Part shown: one piece after another, positions 21,839 to 32,425 of the stretch
Layout: each line of letters opens with the position of its first letter
How positions within the stretch are numbered: position 1 is the first letter of the stretch
Origin: Typhlomys cinereus
Taxonomy: Eukaryota; Chordata; Mammalia; Rodentia; Platacanthomyidae
DNA: 64,000 nt
Reading direction: 5' to 3'
NCBI GenBank assembly: GCA_023101885.1
Contig: JALPQD010000410.1
Span: forward strand, 590,142-654,141
Program-made: the position numbers and the translations under genes
Notes under the pieces: model-generated
The model's database searches: none
Seen by the model: the letters and a program-made list of their open reading frames with translations, nothing else
Told to the model about the DNA's origin: nothing

Positions 21839-22292
21839 TGTATCATTCCGAAGTGACGCAGTAGCCATGGTCTTGGTGGGTTTCCCTTGTGCTACATAGT
21901 GTTAAATGGCTACTGAGACACCCAGCACATCTGCTGTCCTTTCTTCTGAATGACTGCTGATGGTCCATCACCAGATGTTTAGTGGTGAGCACATGTAGGA
22001 GTCTGAAAAGCATTGATTCCTGTAAAGTGCTTGGCAAGACCTTTGGCTTCTCACCTTTCCAGACAAGTTTCAGCTTCTCCCCTCCAGGAACTTGGGAGAA
22101 CCTCTGTAGTGACTTTTTCTTTGACTTCCTCTTTCTGATCTTTAATTTCCTCAACTCCTCTCTCAGCTGTAGAAACTCTCACTTCTATGGTTATGCTCAG
22201 GTAGTTACTCAAAATATGATGCTTTCGCATGCCGAGTATTTCAAAAGAATACAAGTGATCTCCTGGCCATGATATGGCTCAGTGGGTAAAGG
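21839..22292. other. Unrecognised sequence
   Basis: A 450-bp stretch with frames on both strands (for example 103 residues at 21843-22154 minus) but no recognisable domain. Confidence 0.45.
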
Positions 22293-22475
22293 TAGCTGTT
22301 ATAGTTAGACATAGTTGTCAACCTGATGGTTGAGAGACATTGAGGTTTTTTTACATTAGGGCCCCAGAAAGCAGGCAACTTCAGCAATGGAGGCTGGCAA
22401 GCTGCTGTAAGGGGTTGTGGGGAGTCTTGGGACGGTGAGGAGATCCATTCTAGGCTCTTGTTTCCAGCGACAAAG
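22293..22475 (+). mobile_element. Family A LTR 5' fragment
   Basis: TTATAGTTAGACATAGTTGTCAACC is the family A start. It breaks off and merges into unrecognised G-rich sequence. Confidence 0.5.
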
Positions 22476-22479
22476 CATT

Positions 22480-22740
22480 TGCATTAGGGACATATGGTTA
22501 GAAATAAAAGTAGAGATAGTTTACTAAGAAATGAAAAGCACTCCTCTGAGTAGAGGCGCACAGGAAAGCTGGCAGACAAACCCCCAAAATGTGGGTCATG
22601 AGGCACATGACCCTCTTTATAGGATGTTTACATAGCACCTGCCTCTTCTGTTTGTGTATTTCAGGCTTTTCTCAGAATGAAGCCCCGGCAGGGAAGGGCT
22701 TCCTGTCTTACTCTGCCAATTGACAATTTTTTTAAATATG
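22480..22740 (-). mobile_element. Possible LTR fragment, reverse
   Basis: TAGTTTACTAAGAAATG, CTCTTTATAGGATG and CAGGGAAGGGCTTCCTGTC resemble a reversed LTR with a TATA-like box. No borders are seen. Confidence 0.35.
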
Positions 22741-23280
22741 TTAATCTTTTTTCTTTTTCCTCCTTCATATGTTAATCTTGATGTAATTTTCTCCAGTCTC
22801 TAGTCTCTGGCCACAAAGGGAAGTTGGTACTGTTTTTATCCCCTTCATAGACATGGAAAAGAATTTGAGTAGTTAAGTAACATTCTCATTGTCACAAAAC
22901 AAACACTGAGGGCAAATTTATAAACACCATCTGCCTCTCGCTAGAGCCCAAAGCTTGATCTCTCCACCTCAATACATAAGAAGCTGTTGGATTCAGAATC
23001 ACCTGGGAAACAAACTTTTAAGCTAATTAAAGCAGAAAGACCCATCCTAAATTAGGTGGCACAGTTCTACGAGCTGGGAATGCCAAATTTAATGAAAAGG
23101 GAAAAGCACATAAGTTGAGTGCCTGTATTTACATCTCTGCTTCCTCAAACTCCTGCTGCCCTGGTTACCCTCCCATGATGACTCTACCCAACTGTGAGCC
23201 CAAATAAACTCTTCCTTGATTTGCCTTTGTCAGGTGTTTTGTCACGGAATGGGAAAAAGTAATTACTAAAGATTCATTTC
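22741..23280 (+). mobile_element. Unclassified rodent repeat 3' end with unrecognised sequence before it
   Basis: The last part (CCAAATAAACTCTTCCTTGATTTG, GTCAGGTGTTTTGTCACGG) matches the repeat end at 6390. The first 350 bp are unrecognised. Confidence 0.45.
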
Positions 23281-23765
23281 CCTGCTTGCTTTTGAGGTTT
23301 TTTTTTTTTTTTTTTTTTAATAGTCAATCTTGTTACCTGATCAGACAGCCATAATGTAAAGAGCAAAAGTCCATAAAGCTTGCTCATCTATTACCAGAGA
23401 TTCTTTAATGCCTTTGGAAAGAACTGGTTTGAGCAGCAATCAATCCATCTTTTCACTTTGGGCTCTTAAAAGCCAATCCCCTGGTTGCCAAGCACACCGC
23501 TAAAAGCAAAGAGTAAGGTCCATTTGTTGTTTGTTGTTTGACTTAATATTTAAAAACTAATTGAAGGCTTGTGCCACTATCTCAAAATCCTGCCTACTGA
23601 AGCAGAGATTTTAGGCTAAATTGCCAACAGCTAACTCCAAAGGTGATACTGGAATTAGGACAAAAGCTGAAACTCTAGGAAATTCTAGTGGGTCCTACTC
23701 GTCACCCTGCCCAGGAAGGCAGTCAAAGGAGCAGGAGCGGTCAAGGCAGGAAAGGAACTAACAAA
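23281..23765. other. Unrecognised sequence after a T-run
   Basis: A poly(T) run lies at 23299-23318. No clear element borders are seen. Confidence 0.4.
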
Positions 23766-23770
23766 TTCTT

Positions 23771-23802
<32 letters not shown>

Positions 23803-23955
23803 CTCCCTTTCCTCACTCCCTCTATTTCACAGGGTCTCTTGTATCCCAGGCTGGCCTCAAACTTATTATGTAGCTGACAATGCCCTTGAAATCCTGATCT
23901 TTCTATCTCTGTCTTTCCAGTACTGGCATTATATGCCTCTACCGCCTGGCTTGAA
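23766..23955 (-). mobile_element. (CT)n followed by an inverted B1-like SINE
   Basis: The CT tract at 23768-23800 is followed by ATTTCACAGGGTCTCTTGTATCCCAGG, ATGTAGCTGACAATG and TCCAGTACTGGCATTATATG. Confidence 0.7.
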
Positions 23956-24084
23956 AGGAGGGTTATTAACAATGGGAACACATGGGGAAGAACAGCTTTC
24001 TTATCACCTAAAACATACAGGAAACAGAAATAAAGACAGGGAATGAGTCCTCTAAAGTAGATGTCAAGTCATTGTGGTGTGACT

Positions 24085-24450
24085 GATGCCTTGATCATAC
24101 TCTTTTGGTTACTCTTGTCTGTTGCTGTGAGAGAGCATCCAAAGTCAAGCAATTTAAGGGAGAAAGGGAGACTTATTCAGCTTACAGTTCCACGGGGGAA
24201 AGTATAGTCTTTTGTGGTGGGGCTGGCAGAAGGTGGACAAGGCCTAGCTCACTGCAAACATCTTGGAGGCTGAGTGCTACATGACTTCTGCTGCTAAAGC
24301 AGACTTCTGCAGGAGGCAGGGTGAGACTTATCCACCTCCAGGCCCATCCCCTGTGGCCACCTTCCTCCAGCAAGGCTCCACCTCTCAAAGGTGCCATGAC
24401 CTTTCCAAACACATGAGACCGTGGGGGACACATTTCAAACTGTAATAAGT
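24085..24450 (-). mobile_element. Unclassified rodent repeat, reverse
   Basis: It begins TTTTGGTTACTCTTGTCTGTTGC and has GGGAGACTTATTCAGCTTAC and CCAGCAAGGCTCCACCTC. Similar sequence lies at 25700-26095 and 36614-36960. Likely a non-autonomous element, family not settled. Confidence 0.6.
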
Positions 24451-24549
24451 ACCTAGAACTTGTCAGCAATGAGTCAGCGATACAGAGCTTTCAATGATGG
24501 TCCCAAGGTCTCTGTTGCTTGGAGGGCTTTTGCCTTTTATCTTAAGACA

Positions 24550-24870
24550 TTTCTCAAGCTGGGCCTGGTGTTGCAGGCCTGTCTTCCAGCCATTGGGAAT
24601 CTGAGGCAGGATAGAAAATCCAAGGCCTGTCTGGGTAATTGAGCAATACTCCGTTTTAAAATGAAAAGTTAAATAAAAGAGGACTGGAAACATAGCTCCA
24701 TGGTGTAGTACTCTTGAGAACCTCAATTCAATCATCCACACCTAGGGCTGGGGCTGGGGAGCTCCTGACTCTTGTCTGTTGGGCCTGGAACCTAAGATAG
24801 CTGGCCAGGGAGTTCCAAGGATGCACATGTCTCTACCCTCCTAGGCTGGGATTACAAGCACCCAGTCTGC
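24550..24870. mobile_element. B1, ID and B4-like pieces
   Basis: CAAGCTGGGCCTGGTGTTGC (B1 +), GAAACATAGCTCCATGGTG (ID +) and GGCTGGGATTACAAGCACC (B4-like, inverted) are adjacent fragments. Confidence 0.5.
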
Positions 24871-25280
24871 ACAAAAATTTATATGTGAATTCTGAGAATC
24901 TAAAGTCAGTTTTGGGTGCTAGCTATCTCCCCACCCCCCACCATTCTATTTTCATGAGAGTGAGGTTGAAGAGCAAATGGATGGACGGTGTAGAATGAAG
25001 TCATAGCTACAGAGCTTTGGGGAATTTATTGAAGTTACCCACAGGAAGCAGAGTAAGATATGCCATATCGATAATTGCTGCCCTGTACTTTTGGGTGTTC
25101 ATGAATCTTACTCAGCTAATCTCATTTTCATGGCTAATAAGAAACCCTCAGTTCTGTCTGACAATCCCTTTATAATTTCCTGTTTCTAGGAATATAGACC
25201 ATGTTTTTATTGCTAGCACATGACTCTGTCTGAGCATGTTATCTTGGCCTATGCATGTTCAGAGTGAGTCCCAAGTTCTA
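24871..25280. other. Unrecognised sequence
   Basis: No element or coding signal is recognised. Confidence 0.45.
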
Positions 25281-25284
25281 CAGA

Positions 25285-25385
25285 GGGAAGGGCAGATGTA
25301 GCTCAGTGGGTAGAGATCTTGCCTGACACGCAGGAAGCTCTCCATCAAACCCCAGCGCCGAATAAACTGGGCATAGTGGTTCATC
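25285..25385 (+). mobile_element. ID SINE
   Basis: GGGCAGATGTAGCTCAGTGGG (A box), AGATCTTGCCTGACACG and CATCAAACCCCAGCGCC (B-box derivative) fit an ID element of tRNA-Ala type. Confidence 0.8.
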
Positions 25386-25454
25386 TTCTGAACTTTACAT
25401 TGGACTTTGACACTGTACCTTATTCCTTCCATCCACCCTGTCTTGATTCTAATG

Positions 25455-25665
25455 ACTTTTTTTTTTTGAGGATTAAGGCGGAGTTTATTAGAGGAGAGAA
25501 AGAACGGAACTCATGGACTCCAGATGTGCAGTACCGTGAGGGGCAGGCACCCTGGAGAACTGGTGGACTCCAGGAATGAATCCATGAGAGAGAGGTATGG
25601 AGCTGGAAACAAACTCACAGTCTCCACATGTGGAGTGCTGTAAGGGGCAGTGCCCGATTCTAATG
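25455..25665 (-). mobile_element. LTR fragment, family B, reverse
   Basis: GGATTAAGGCGGAGTTTATTAG, AGAAAGAACGGAACTCATGG and CAGTACCGTGAGGGGCAGGC match the block at 26697-26836. Confidence 0.65.
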
Positions 25666-25699
25666 ATTCATACAGATGTCCTAATACGGATACATTTCA

Positions 25700-26095
25700 T
25701 GGTTAGTTTCTTGTTACTACAATCAAATACCCAAAAAAACAAAAAACAAAAAACAAAACAGCTTGAGAGAGGAAAGATTTATTTTTGATTTACAGTTCAT
25801 CATGACAGGGAAGGAATGAAAGACATGGAAGCAGAAGCTTGAGAGGGCTAGTCTCATTACATCAGGAAGCAGAGAAAGAGAGACAGAGAGAGAGAGAGAG
25901 TGAGCAAGTGCTGAATTCTGGTGCTAAGCTTATTCAACCCAGGACTCTAGCCCAACTGAGTAGTGGTACTCACAGTTAGGATAGGCCTTCCCACCTTAAT
26001 TAACCCAGTCTAGAAACTCTCTTACAGACATCCCCAGAGGTTTGTCTCCTAGGTGATTTTAGATCTTGTCAAACTGACAGTTGCTATTAATCATT
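25700..26095 (-). mobile_element. Unclassified rodent repeat, reverse
   Basis: TTAGTTTCTTGTTACTACAATC, GAAAGATTTATTTTTGATTTACAG, a (GA)n run near 25875-25900 and CCTAGGTGATTTTAGATCTTG. Similar to 24085-24450. Confidence 0.55.
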
Positions 26096-26104
26096 AATCA
26101 TTGC

Positions 26105-26153
<49 letters not shown>

Positions 26154-26360
26154 GATAAGACAGGGGGTCATTCTGTAACCCAGGGCAGTCTCCATCTGGT
26201 TGTCGAGAATGACCTTGAAATTCTGATTTCTCTTGTGTCACCTCCCAAGCGTTTGGATTCCAGGTGTGAGGTAGTACACCCTGTTTATGTGCTGCTGGGG
26301 ATTGAACTCCAAGTTGGTGGATGCAAGTGTAGTACCAAATTAGCTCCATCCCCAGCCCTA
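26105..26360 (-). mobile_element. (TG)n followed by an inverted B1-ID composite
   Basis: (TG)n at about 26109-26152, then AGACAGGGGGTCATTCTG and GAGAATGACCTTGAAATTC (B1), then GCTGGGGATTGAACTCC and GCTCCATCCCCAGCCC (ID). Confidence 0.8.
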
Positions 26361-26689
26361 ATTTATTCTCATTTTTTGCTTTTCTAACACAGATTCTTGT
26401 ATACCCTGGTTATCCTTCAACTTGTTCTGTAATCAAGGATGATCACAAATTCCTGATCCTCCTACCTCCACCTCCCAAGTGAGTGGGCCACTTGGCTCAG
26501 ACTGAAGCCTTTATTTAAATTACTGGGGTCATATTGTCAAGGGAAAAGCCCCTGACTTGTTTTGCATAGATTATTTGTTCTTCCTTAGAGCAGATATACA
26601 AATGTATTCCAAGGAAGTGCTGCAGGGGATGGTATTTTAAATATTTAGGTTCTTGTGTTCCAGAGTCAAAGATTGAAACCAGAAAAGGC
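26361..26689. other. Unrecognised with B1-like debris
   Basis: GTATACCCTGGTTATCCTTC may be a decayed inverted B1. The rest has no signature. Confidence 0.4.
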
Positions 26690-26835
26690 ATAGAGGATTA
26701 TTAAAGCAGAGTTTATTAGAGGAGAGAAAACAGAACTCATGCACATGGATTCCATGAGGGGCAAGAGAGCCGCCTAATGGGCTGTGACAAAATGTTGTGT
26801 TCTCATGTCTGGGGATTGAAGCAGGAGGGCAGAGT
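26690..26835 (-). mobile_element. LTR fragment, family B, reverse
   Basis: AAAGCAGAGTTTATTAGAGG and GGATTCCATGAGGGGCAAGAG repeat the 3' part of the LTR that follows directly. Confidence 0.65.
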
Positions 26836-27390
26836 AAGAGGATTAAGGCAGATTTTATTAGAGGAAACAATGGAACTCACAAGTCCATGAGGGTCAAGGA
26901 CTATAAACATGGAATCCATGAGGTGTGAGAGAAAGTAAAAGATGGCTGCCAGGGTGAGGGGTATTTATAAAGTTAGGCAGAAGCCAGGAAAGTGACTTTT
27001 CTTTATTGGTTAGCTCTAGTCTCTGCAAACCTGATTAGATCTTTTGGTCTTCTGCATCTCATTGGTCTGTTCATACTGAGTTCCAGCCTAGTTGACCTTG
27101 TGGATGACCTTATGGTCAACCTTTTCTTATCTGGAGTGAAGAGCTCATCTCCATAGCCTTTCATGAACTAAGGGTTGTGGGGGGTGGGGAGCTGCAGATC
27201 TTATCTCTGTGGAAGATTAGGACCAATTCCTCCAGATTAGAAGGTGTGTTCCTTCAGGAAAATCCCAGAAGTGGTGGATGACCTTCAGTGACCTTAAAAG
27301 ACCTTCCCAGAGTGACTGCTCTAAAACTGCCTGAGAAGAGCTCTTGGTCTTGAGTTACTTAAGAGTAACATCTGGAACTGATTATTCATT
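26836..27390 (-). mobile_element. LTR, family B, with promoter features
   Basis: On the minus strand CCAAT motifs (inverted at about 27006-27013 and 27061-27065) are followed by a TATAAATA box (inverted at about 26969-26977) and then an AATAAA signal (TTTATT at about 26858). This is the U3-R order of a retroviral LTR. A partial copy lies beside it at 26690-26835, and no internal viral genes are seen, so it is at most a solo LTR. Borders are estimated. Confidence 0.6.
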
Positions 27391-27569
27391 CCATTTTTGG
27401 TGGATATTTGGAAACTTTGGGGCTTTTTATTTATTAAATCTCCTTAGAATTAAAAGAAAAACAAAATAACATCCTCAAGCTTGATTTGGAGGCTCATGCC
27501 TACCATCTTAGTACTGGGTACATAGACGGTTTAAGTCAACTTGGTTACATGAAACTAAGAACGAAAAAA
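27391..27569. other. Unrecognised sequence with possible B1 debris
   Basis: TTGGAGGCTCATGCCTACC near 27484 recalls B1. No clear element. Confidence 0.4.
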
Positions 27570-27770
27570 AAAAGAGGCCAGCGAGATGGCTCAGCATATA
27601 AAAGACACCTGAATTCTTAATTTGATTCTGGGAACCTATATAGTGAAAGGAGAGAACCAATTCCTGAAAGTTGCCTTCTGACCTGCACACTGTGGTATAG
27701 GTATATGAGCATGCACACACCAAATACACAAACAAGCACAGAAACAAAAGCAATTTTAAAAATTGGGATG
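27570..27770 (+). mobile_element. B2/B3-like SINE
   Basis: GGCCAGCGAGATGGCTCAGC head, AATTTGATTCTGGG decayed B box, GGAGAGAACCAATTCCTGAAAG body and a CACACACCAAATACAC tail. Confidence 0.7.
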
Positions 27771-27999
27771 GAATTACTTTTTAAAATCCAGAGGAAACAA
27801 AAATTAGCATTATGAATAGCTGTGATTTGAAAATAAACTGAAACCTTAGTTGGCATAAGCTACCTAATGACTATGATTTCAATGAAAGTGCCTCAGAAGA
27901 GATTTCTGCAGTTCTTCTGCACACATTATCTGTGTGATGGCTCAGCCTGACACATCATTAAGCTAGTGTGAACATGTCAAAAGGTGACACCAGTAGTTT

Positions 28000-28374
28000 C
28001 CCTACATATTGCAATAAAAGATCAAAGAGTTGGGAGAATAAGGGATTTTATTCTGTTTAGGATTGTCCAGCTTGGCAGAAGAGTTCATAATAACACCAGG
28101 AGCCAAGTCAACTGGCTACACCATAGCCACAGGATTGCCGAGAGAGGGGAAAACCTCATTCACAGCCGAAGTATGCTGAAGAGTCCCAAACTCATTGCAC
28201 TAACTCCCTCCATCTTATGTTTCTGACCAGAGAATGGTCCCTTCTCACTGTGTTGGGTCTTTCTTCCCACATCAATCAGAAATCAGAGATTTGTCTTGTC
28301 TAACTTTTCACAAATGTGACCAGAGCTCAGTCTTAAATTGTCACATTGACACTTAAGTATCTAACACAGCTCCA
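28000..28374 (-). mobile_element. Solo-LTR family A, reverse
   Basis: GATTGTCCAGCTTGGCAGAAG, AACACCAGGAGCCAAGTC, AGAGAGGGGAAAACCTCATTC and CACATTGACACTTAAGTATC match the inverted family A. The far end (AACACA at 28369-28374) is the inverted 5' terminus. Confidence 0.75.
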
Positions 28375-28418
28375 CGGCAGAGTGTTTACCAATCTTGTGT
28401 CAGTTCTGGCTTCAAACC

Positions 28419-28800
28419 TATCATAGTTAGATACAGATAGCAGCCTGATGGTACGAGTTTGAGCACTGGGAACATTTGTAGAGAACAGTTGGATTAAGCT
28501 TGGAGCAAACCAGCAAGAGATTGTTAGTGATAGTGAAGGCCCAACCCATGGTGGGTAGAACTAGTCTCTGAGCAGGTGAATAAATGAAACTGTTTGACAT
28601 GCTGGTCTGGAAAGTGAGAATTGTCTCTCCCTAAGCTGTCATGCATATATGGTATGGCCAGTTCCCTTGACCCTTGGAATTAGTGTGGCCAAGCTGGATA
28701 AGCAACTGTAACCAGGAATTGGAAGAGAAAATTAAACCCCTTGTTTCCTTAAGCTGTTTTGCTGTGAATTTATCAGCAACCATGCAAGCTAACTGCAACA
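28419..28800 (+). mobile_element. Solo-LTR family A
   Basis: It starts TATCATAGTTAGATACAGAT and ends GCTAACTGCAACA, with AAATTAAACCCCTTGTTTCC before the end. The 5-bp flanks AAACC (28414-28418) and ACCCC (28801-28805) differ at one base, as expected for an aged duplication. Confidence 0.8.
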
Positions 28801-28829
28801 ACCCCAAAACTATAAATAAAACACCAAAG

Positions 28830-28922
28830 AATTTTTTATTTTTCCAATATTAGGGATTGAATTCTGAGCCTTGTACTTGCTAACAAGAGTTCTATCACTG
28901 AGTTATATCCTCAATCCAAACC
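28830..28922 (-). mobile_element. ID SINE, reverse
   Basis: TATTAGGGATTGAATTCTGAGCC and CACTGAGTTATATCCTCAATCC are an inverted ID head. Confidence 0.7.
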
Positions 28923-28959
28923 TGATATTTCTAAAAATCATTGAATTATTTGGAAAATT

Positions 28960-29220
28960 ATTCAAATAACTGAAAAAACTTTAATTTATTATATGATATA
29001 CATATATATTCATGTATATGTGCATAAGTAATTGAACAAACATTTTTATACATGTAATTGTTATAATTTTTACTTATCTATTGCTATATGCATTAATTTG
29101 TAGTATATATTGATATTAAATATATCATTTACATGAAATACTTATTTTATATACTAATATAAAATATTTATATAAAGTGCTTATATAAAATATGTGTATT
29201 AAATTTTGTCTTTTCTGTAT
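28960..29220. repeat. AT-rich low-complexity tract
   Basis: Runs of (TATA)n, TTATAT and AAATAT with few G or C bases. Confidence 0.8.
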
Positions 29221-29384
29221 CTGTTCAATTTTCCTCAGTACGAGGTTTATCTTTTAGCCTGGACATACTTCTTATCTCAGAACAGCTGCAGCATTTCCTC
29301 CTTCTACCTCTGTGGTGGCATGAACTAGGTCAACAAATATTTGCTATTTTTATTCTTTGAAGATTTCATATAAAAATACAGTGA
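29221..29384. other. Unrecognised sequence
   Basis: Nothing distinctive apart from AT bias. Confidence 0.4.
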
Positions 29385-29660
29385 ATTTTTGGAGAGAGAG
29401 AGAGTGTGTGTGTGTGTGTGTGTATGTGTTGTGTGTGTCAGAGGGTACTGTGTGTGCCTGTGGAGGCCTAAGGGTGACTTTGTGAATCATTCTGGATTAC
29501 TCTACCTCCTTACTGCTTTACCCTAGAGTTTCCCAGGCTCCACCTTCCAGGGTCAGGCCATTTCTTACTAGATTTTTACATGATACCTGGGATCTGAACT
29601 CAGATCCTTCTGCTTGCAAGGCAGAGTCCTAACCCCTAAGCCGTCTCTCCAGCTCAATAT
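29385..29660 (-). mobile_element. tRNA-derived SINE, older subfamily, reverse
   Basis: (GA)n(TG)n at about 29393-29440, GAATCATTCTGGATTACTC, CCTGGGATCTGAACTCAGATCC and TAAGCCGTCTCTCCAGCTC in inverted order. Confidence 0.88.
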
Positions 29661-29974
29661 AAAATGAACTTATATGTTTTCATCCGCTGTCACCCAATTT
29701 CACCCCCAGATCACTCATTCTCCCTTCTAGCCACTCTCACTCCCACCTCTTCTTTGCGGAAGTGATTCATTAGACCCTATCCCTGGCATTAGCATTGCCA
29801 AGTGCCTGGGTACCTGATGGGTAATATGAACAGCCCACAGGTGAGCAGACCATCAAGTTAGAAAGCTCTCCCTCCCTTCTCCAGCACTAGTCAGTCTTTC
29901 AGGGTGGCTTCATAACATGAATTCCCATTTTGCAGTCCTAGTGGAAGTAGATACTACTGCATTGAACTTTGAAT
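29661..29974. other. Unrecognised sequence
   Basis: CACCCAATTTCACCCCCAGATC may be an L1 3' UTR remnant. The rest is unrecognised. Confidence 0.4.
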
Positions 29975-30332
29975 ATGGCAACTGTCAGATTTATCAACTT
30001 GTCAACGTGATGTTTGAGCATTCAAGTTCTGGGCACATTTGTAAAGAATCAGTGGTTGAGTTAGGCCCCAAACAAGCCTATAGGACATTGTCTAGTTGAT
30101 GGAGAAGGGCCGGTTCATGGTGGTAAGACTAGTCCCTAGGCAGGTGAAGAATATGGAGAGAATAAGATGGAGGTTAAGGAAGCTGGCATTCTTCAGGATA
30201 CTTGGACGGTCATGGTGTCTGGCAAGGGAAGTTTGACCCTCTCTCAGAACTCCTGTGAATATGTCATGCTAGTTCCCTTAGCCCCTGGTTTTGGAGTAGA
30301 CTTTCCTGTCAAACTGGATGAAGTCTAATGAG
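29975..30332 (+). mobile_element. Solo-LTR family A, 5' part
   Basis: GTTCTGGGCACATTTGTAAAG, GAGTTAGGCCCCAAACAAGCC, GCCGGTTCATGGTGGTAAGAC, GCTGGCATTCTTCAGGATAC and CTCTCTCAGAACTCC follow family A. A SINE then interrupts it. Confidence 0.78.
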
Positions 30333-30553
30333 GGCTGGAGAGATGACTCAGAAGTTGAGACTATCTCACAAGCAGAAGGTCCTGAGTTCAGATTCTAGTT
30401 TTCATGTAAAAATGCCAGGCAGAAATAGTGGTCCTGGTAGGCAAAGCCTGGGAAATCTCAGAGCAAAGCAAAAAGGAGGTAGAAGCAATCCAAGATGATT
30501 CCTGAAGTCACCCTTGGTCCTCCATAGTGCACTCCGATACACACATGCGCGCG

Positions 30554-30610
<57 letters not shown>

Positions 30611-30645
30611 ACACACACACTAAATAAATTAATTAAAAGAAAAAA
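30333..30645 (+). mobile_element. tRNA-derived SINE, older subfamily, inside an LTR
   Basis: GGGCTGGAGAGATGACTCAG, TGAGACTATCTCACAAGC, AAAATGCCAGGCAGAAATAG, CACCCTTGGTCCTCCATAG, then (CG)n(CA)n at about 30547-30620 and AAATAAATTAATTAAAAG. Confidence 0.88.
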
Positions 30646-30700
30646 GTGTAACTAGACTATGGTAAGAGAAAACAAAACCTTTATTCTCCTGTAAGTAAGC
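30646..30700 (+). mobile_element. Family A LTR, 3' remnant
   Basis: ACTAGACTATGGTAAGAGAAAACAA and CCTTTATTCTCCTG look like the rest of the LTR after the SINE, decayed. Confidence 0.4.
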
Positions 30701-30989
30701 AGCCCTGAGATGAACAGGCTACAGTCTGGCGGTATCCCTCCTGGCCCTCAGGCTCTTACGTTCTTACCTCAGGTCCTCAAATTCTTACCTTCTCCACAAG
30801 ATCACCTGAGTCATGGGATGGGGCATGATCTAGCTGTCCTGTTTAGTGCCCAGCTGCCCATCCTCACTTTTTGTCTTTGTACTTTGTCAAGTTGTACCTA
30901 CAAATTCTTTAATGGTCCTTCCTCCCAGCAAAGGTAGAGTCTGACTCTCCCTCCTTTTTGAAATATGGATTCTTCTTAGTGATTCATTT
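30701..30989. other. Unrecognised sequence
   Basis: The short frame at 30710-30937 has no recognised domain. Confidence 0.4.
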
Positions 30990-31026
30990 GTTTATTTGCT
31001 TTTAGGGCAGTGTCTCAATGTGTAGC
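30990..31026 (-). mobile_element. B1-like SINE, first part, reverse
   Basis: TTTTAGGGCAGTGTCTCAATGTGTAGC ends at the LTR insertion point. The B1 resumes at 31461. Confidence 0.7.
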
Positions 31027-31455
31027 TGTTGCAGTTCATCTGCATGGTTGCTGATAAATGACCATCAAACAGCTTAAGGGAACAAAGGGTTTATTTCCTT
31101 AGACAGTCTGGTTACAGTTCTCAGTCCAGCTTGATGGGAGAGCACGCACCAACACCAGGGCCGAGGGAACTGGACACACCATCACCACATAACAGCTGAA
31201 AGATGGACAATCCTTATTGCCAAACCAGCATGTCTGGCCAAGTAAACAGAAGGATGCCAACTTCCTCAACCACCTCTCTGTATTTTATTCACCTGTTCAG
31301 AGCCTAGTCCCACCCACCATGGGTTGGGTCTGCTCCATCAACTAGACCATCTCTTGCAGGTTTGCTCTGGGCTTAACTCAACCATTAATTCTTACAAATG
31401 TGCTCAGAGCTCAAACCCTCAACAGTCAAGTTGACACCTGTGCTAAACTATGACA
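31027..31455 (-). mobile_element. Complete solo-LTR, family A, with perfect 5-bp TSD
   Basis: On the minus strand it begins TGTCATAGTTTAGCACAGGT and ends GATGAACTGCAACA, so its ends are TG and CA. The duplication GTAGC lies at 31022-31026 and 31456-31460. An AATAAACC signal (inverted at about 31087-31094) sits near its 3' end. Ends, 5-bp duplication, size and poly(A) signal together fit a solo LTR of the ERVL/MaLR class, although the family name is not proven. No internal region is present. Confidence 0.88.
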
Positions 31456-31460
31456 GTAGC

Positions 31461-31640
31461 CCAGACTGGATTTGTACTCACAATAATCCTCTCAGCTCCT
31501 CCTCCCTGGCTCAGCCTTGGGAGAATTGAGATTACACATGTGAGCCACACACCTGTTTGGTTTTCTCATGATATATTCTTCCCATGGAGCCACAACTGGC
31601 CTGCAATTAAAATTCTCCTGCCTCAGTTTCCCAAATCCTA
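31461..31640 (-). mobile_element. B1-like SINE, rest, reverse
   Basis: CCAGACTGGATTTGTACTC, GGCTCAGCCTTGGGAGAATTG and ATTACACATGTGAGCCACAC continue the B1 after the insertion. CTCAGTTTCCCAAATCCTAGG may belong to a second fragment. Confidence 0.7.
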
Positions 31641-31673
31641 GGATTATAGGCATGTACTCACTAGGCATGACAG

Positions 31674-31725
31674 TGTTTGTTTGTTTGTTTGTTTGTTTGT
31701 TTGTTTGTTTGTTTGTTTGTTTTTT
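31674..31725. repeat. (GTTT)n microsatellite
   Basis: Twelve or so GTTT units. Confidence 0.92.
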
Positions 31726-31737
31726 AAGACAGGATGT

Positions 31738-31968
31738 CTGGTGCTGGAGAGATGTTTAGGGATTAAGCCTCTGTTTTAATCTGCAGGAGGTCCTGAGTTT
31801 GGATCCCAAAACCCACATAAAAACACTAGGTAGAAGGAAGGGCTGTGGCCTGCACTTCTGGCTCAGGAAGGCTGAGCCTGAGAAACTCCACAGCAAGACA
31901 AAGGAGGTCGTGCAATCCAGAGTGATTCTCAAAGTCACCTTTGGGCCTCCACAGATACACACAGTGCC

Positions 31969-32015
<47 letters not shown>

Positions 32016-32050
32016 AAAATAATTAAAAATAAAATAACAATAAAAATAAA
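31738..32050 (+). mobile_element. tRNA-derived SINE, older subfamily
   Basis: GGTGCTGGAGAGATGTTTAGGG, GGTCCTGAGTTTGGATCCC, TGCACTTCTGGCTCAGGAAG and CACCTTTGGGCCTCCACAG with a CA tail at about 31973-32011. Confidence 0.85.
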
Positions 32051-32098
32051 ATGGGGTAAAGATAGGGTGTCTGTTGTGTGTACCTTAAGACTTGGCCT

Positions 32099-32425
32099 TG
32101 GGCTGGAGAGGTAGCTCAGGGGTTAAGCCTCCGCCTTGCAGGAGGAAGGTCCTGAGTTCGGATCCCTGATCCCATGTATAGACGCCAGGTGGAAGCGGGG
32201 GCGGCCTGCGCTTCTGGTCCTGGTAGGGCGGAGCCTGTGAATCCCGGGGCAGAGTAAACAAGGAGGAAGTGGAGGCGTCCATGATGGTTCACGAATTCGT
32301 CCCTGGTTCTACGCATACACAGACACAGACACACACACACAGACATACACACGCATGCGCACATACACATGCACATGCGCACGGTTGAATAAATAATAAT
32401 AATAATAATAAAAATTAAAAAAAAA
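32099..32425 (+). mobile_element. Young B2-superfamily-type SINE with TSD, nested in B1
   Basis: GGGCTGGAGAGGTAGCTCAGG, CCTCCGCCTTGCAGG, TATAGACGCCAGGTGGAAGC, GTTCACGAATTCGTCCC and TTGAATAAATAATAATAA. The 12-bp duplication AAGACTTGGCCT (32087-32098 and 32426-32437) brackets it. The surrounding sequence (TTAAGACTTGGCC, CTCAAACTTTAACTCATGAC) is a B1 read in reverse. Confidence 0.93.

Noticed and set aside
26690..27390. A full provirus
   Set aside because: No internal gag, pol or env sequence lies between the LTR pieces; they abut directly.
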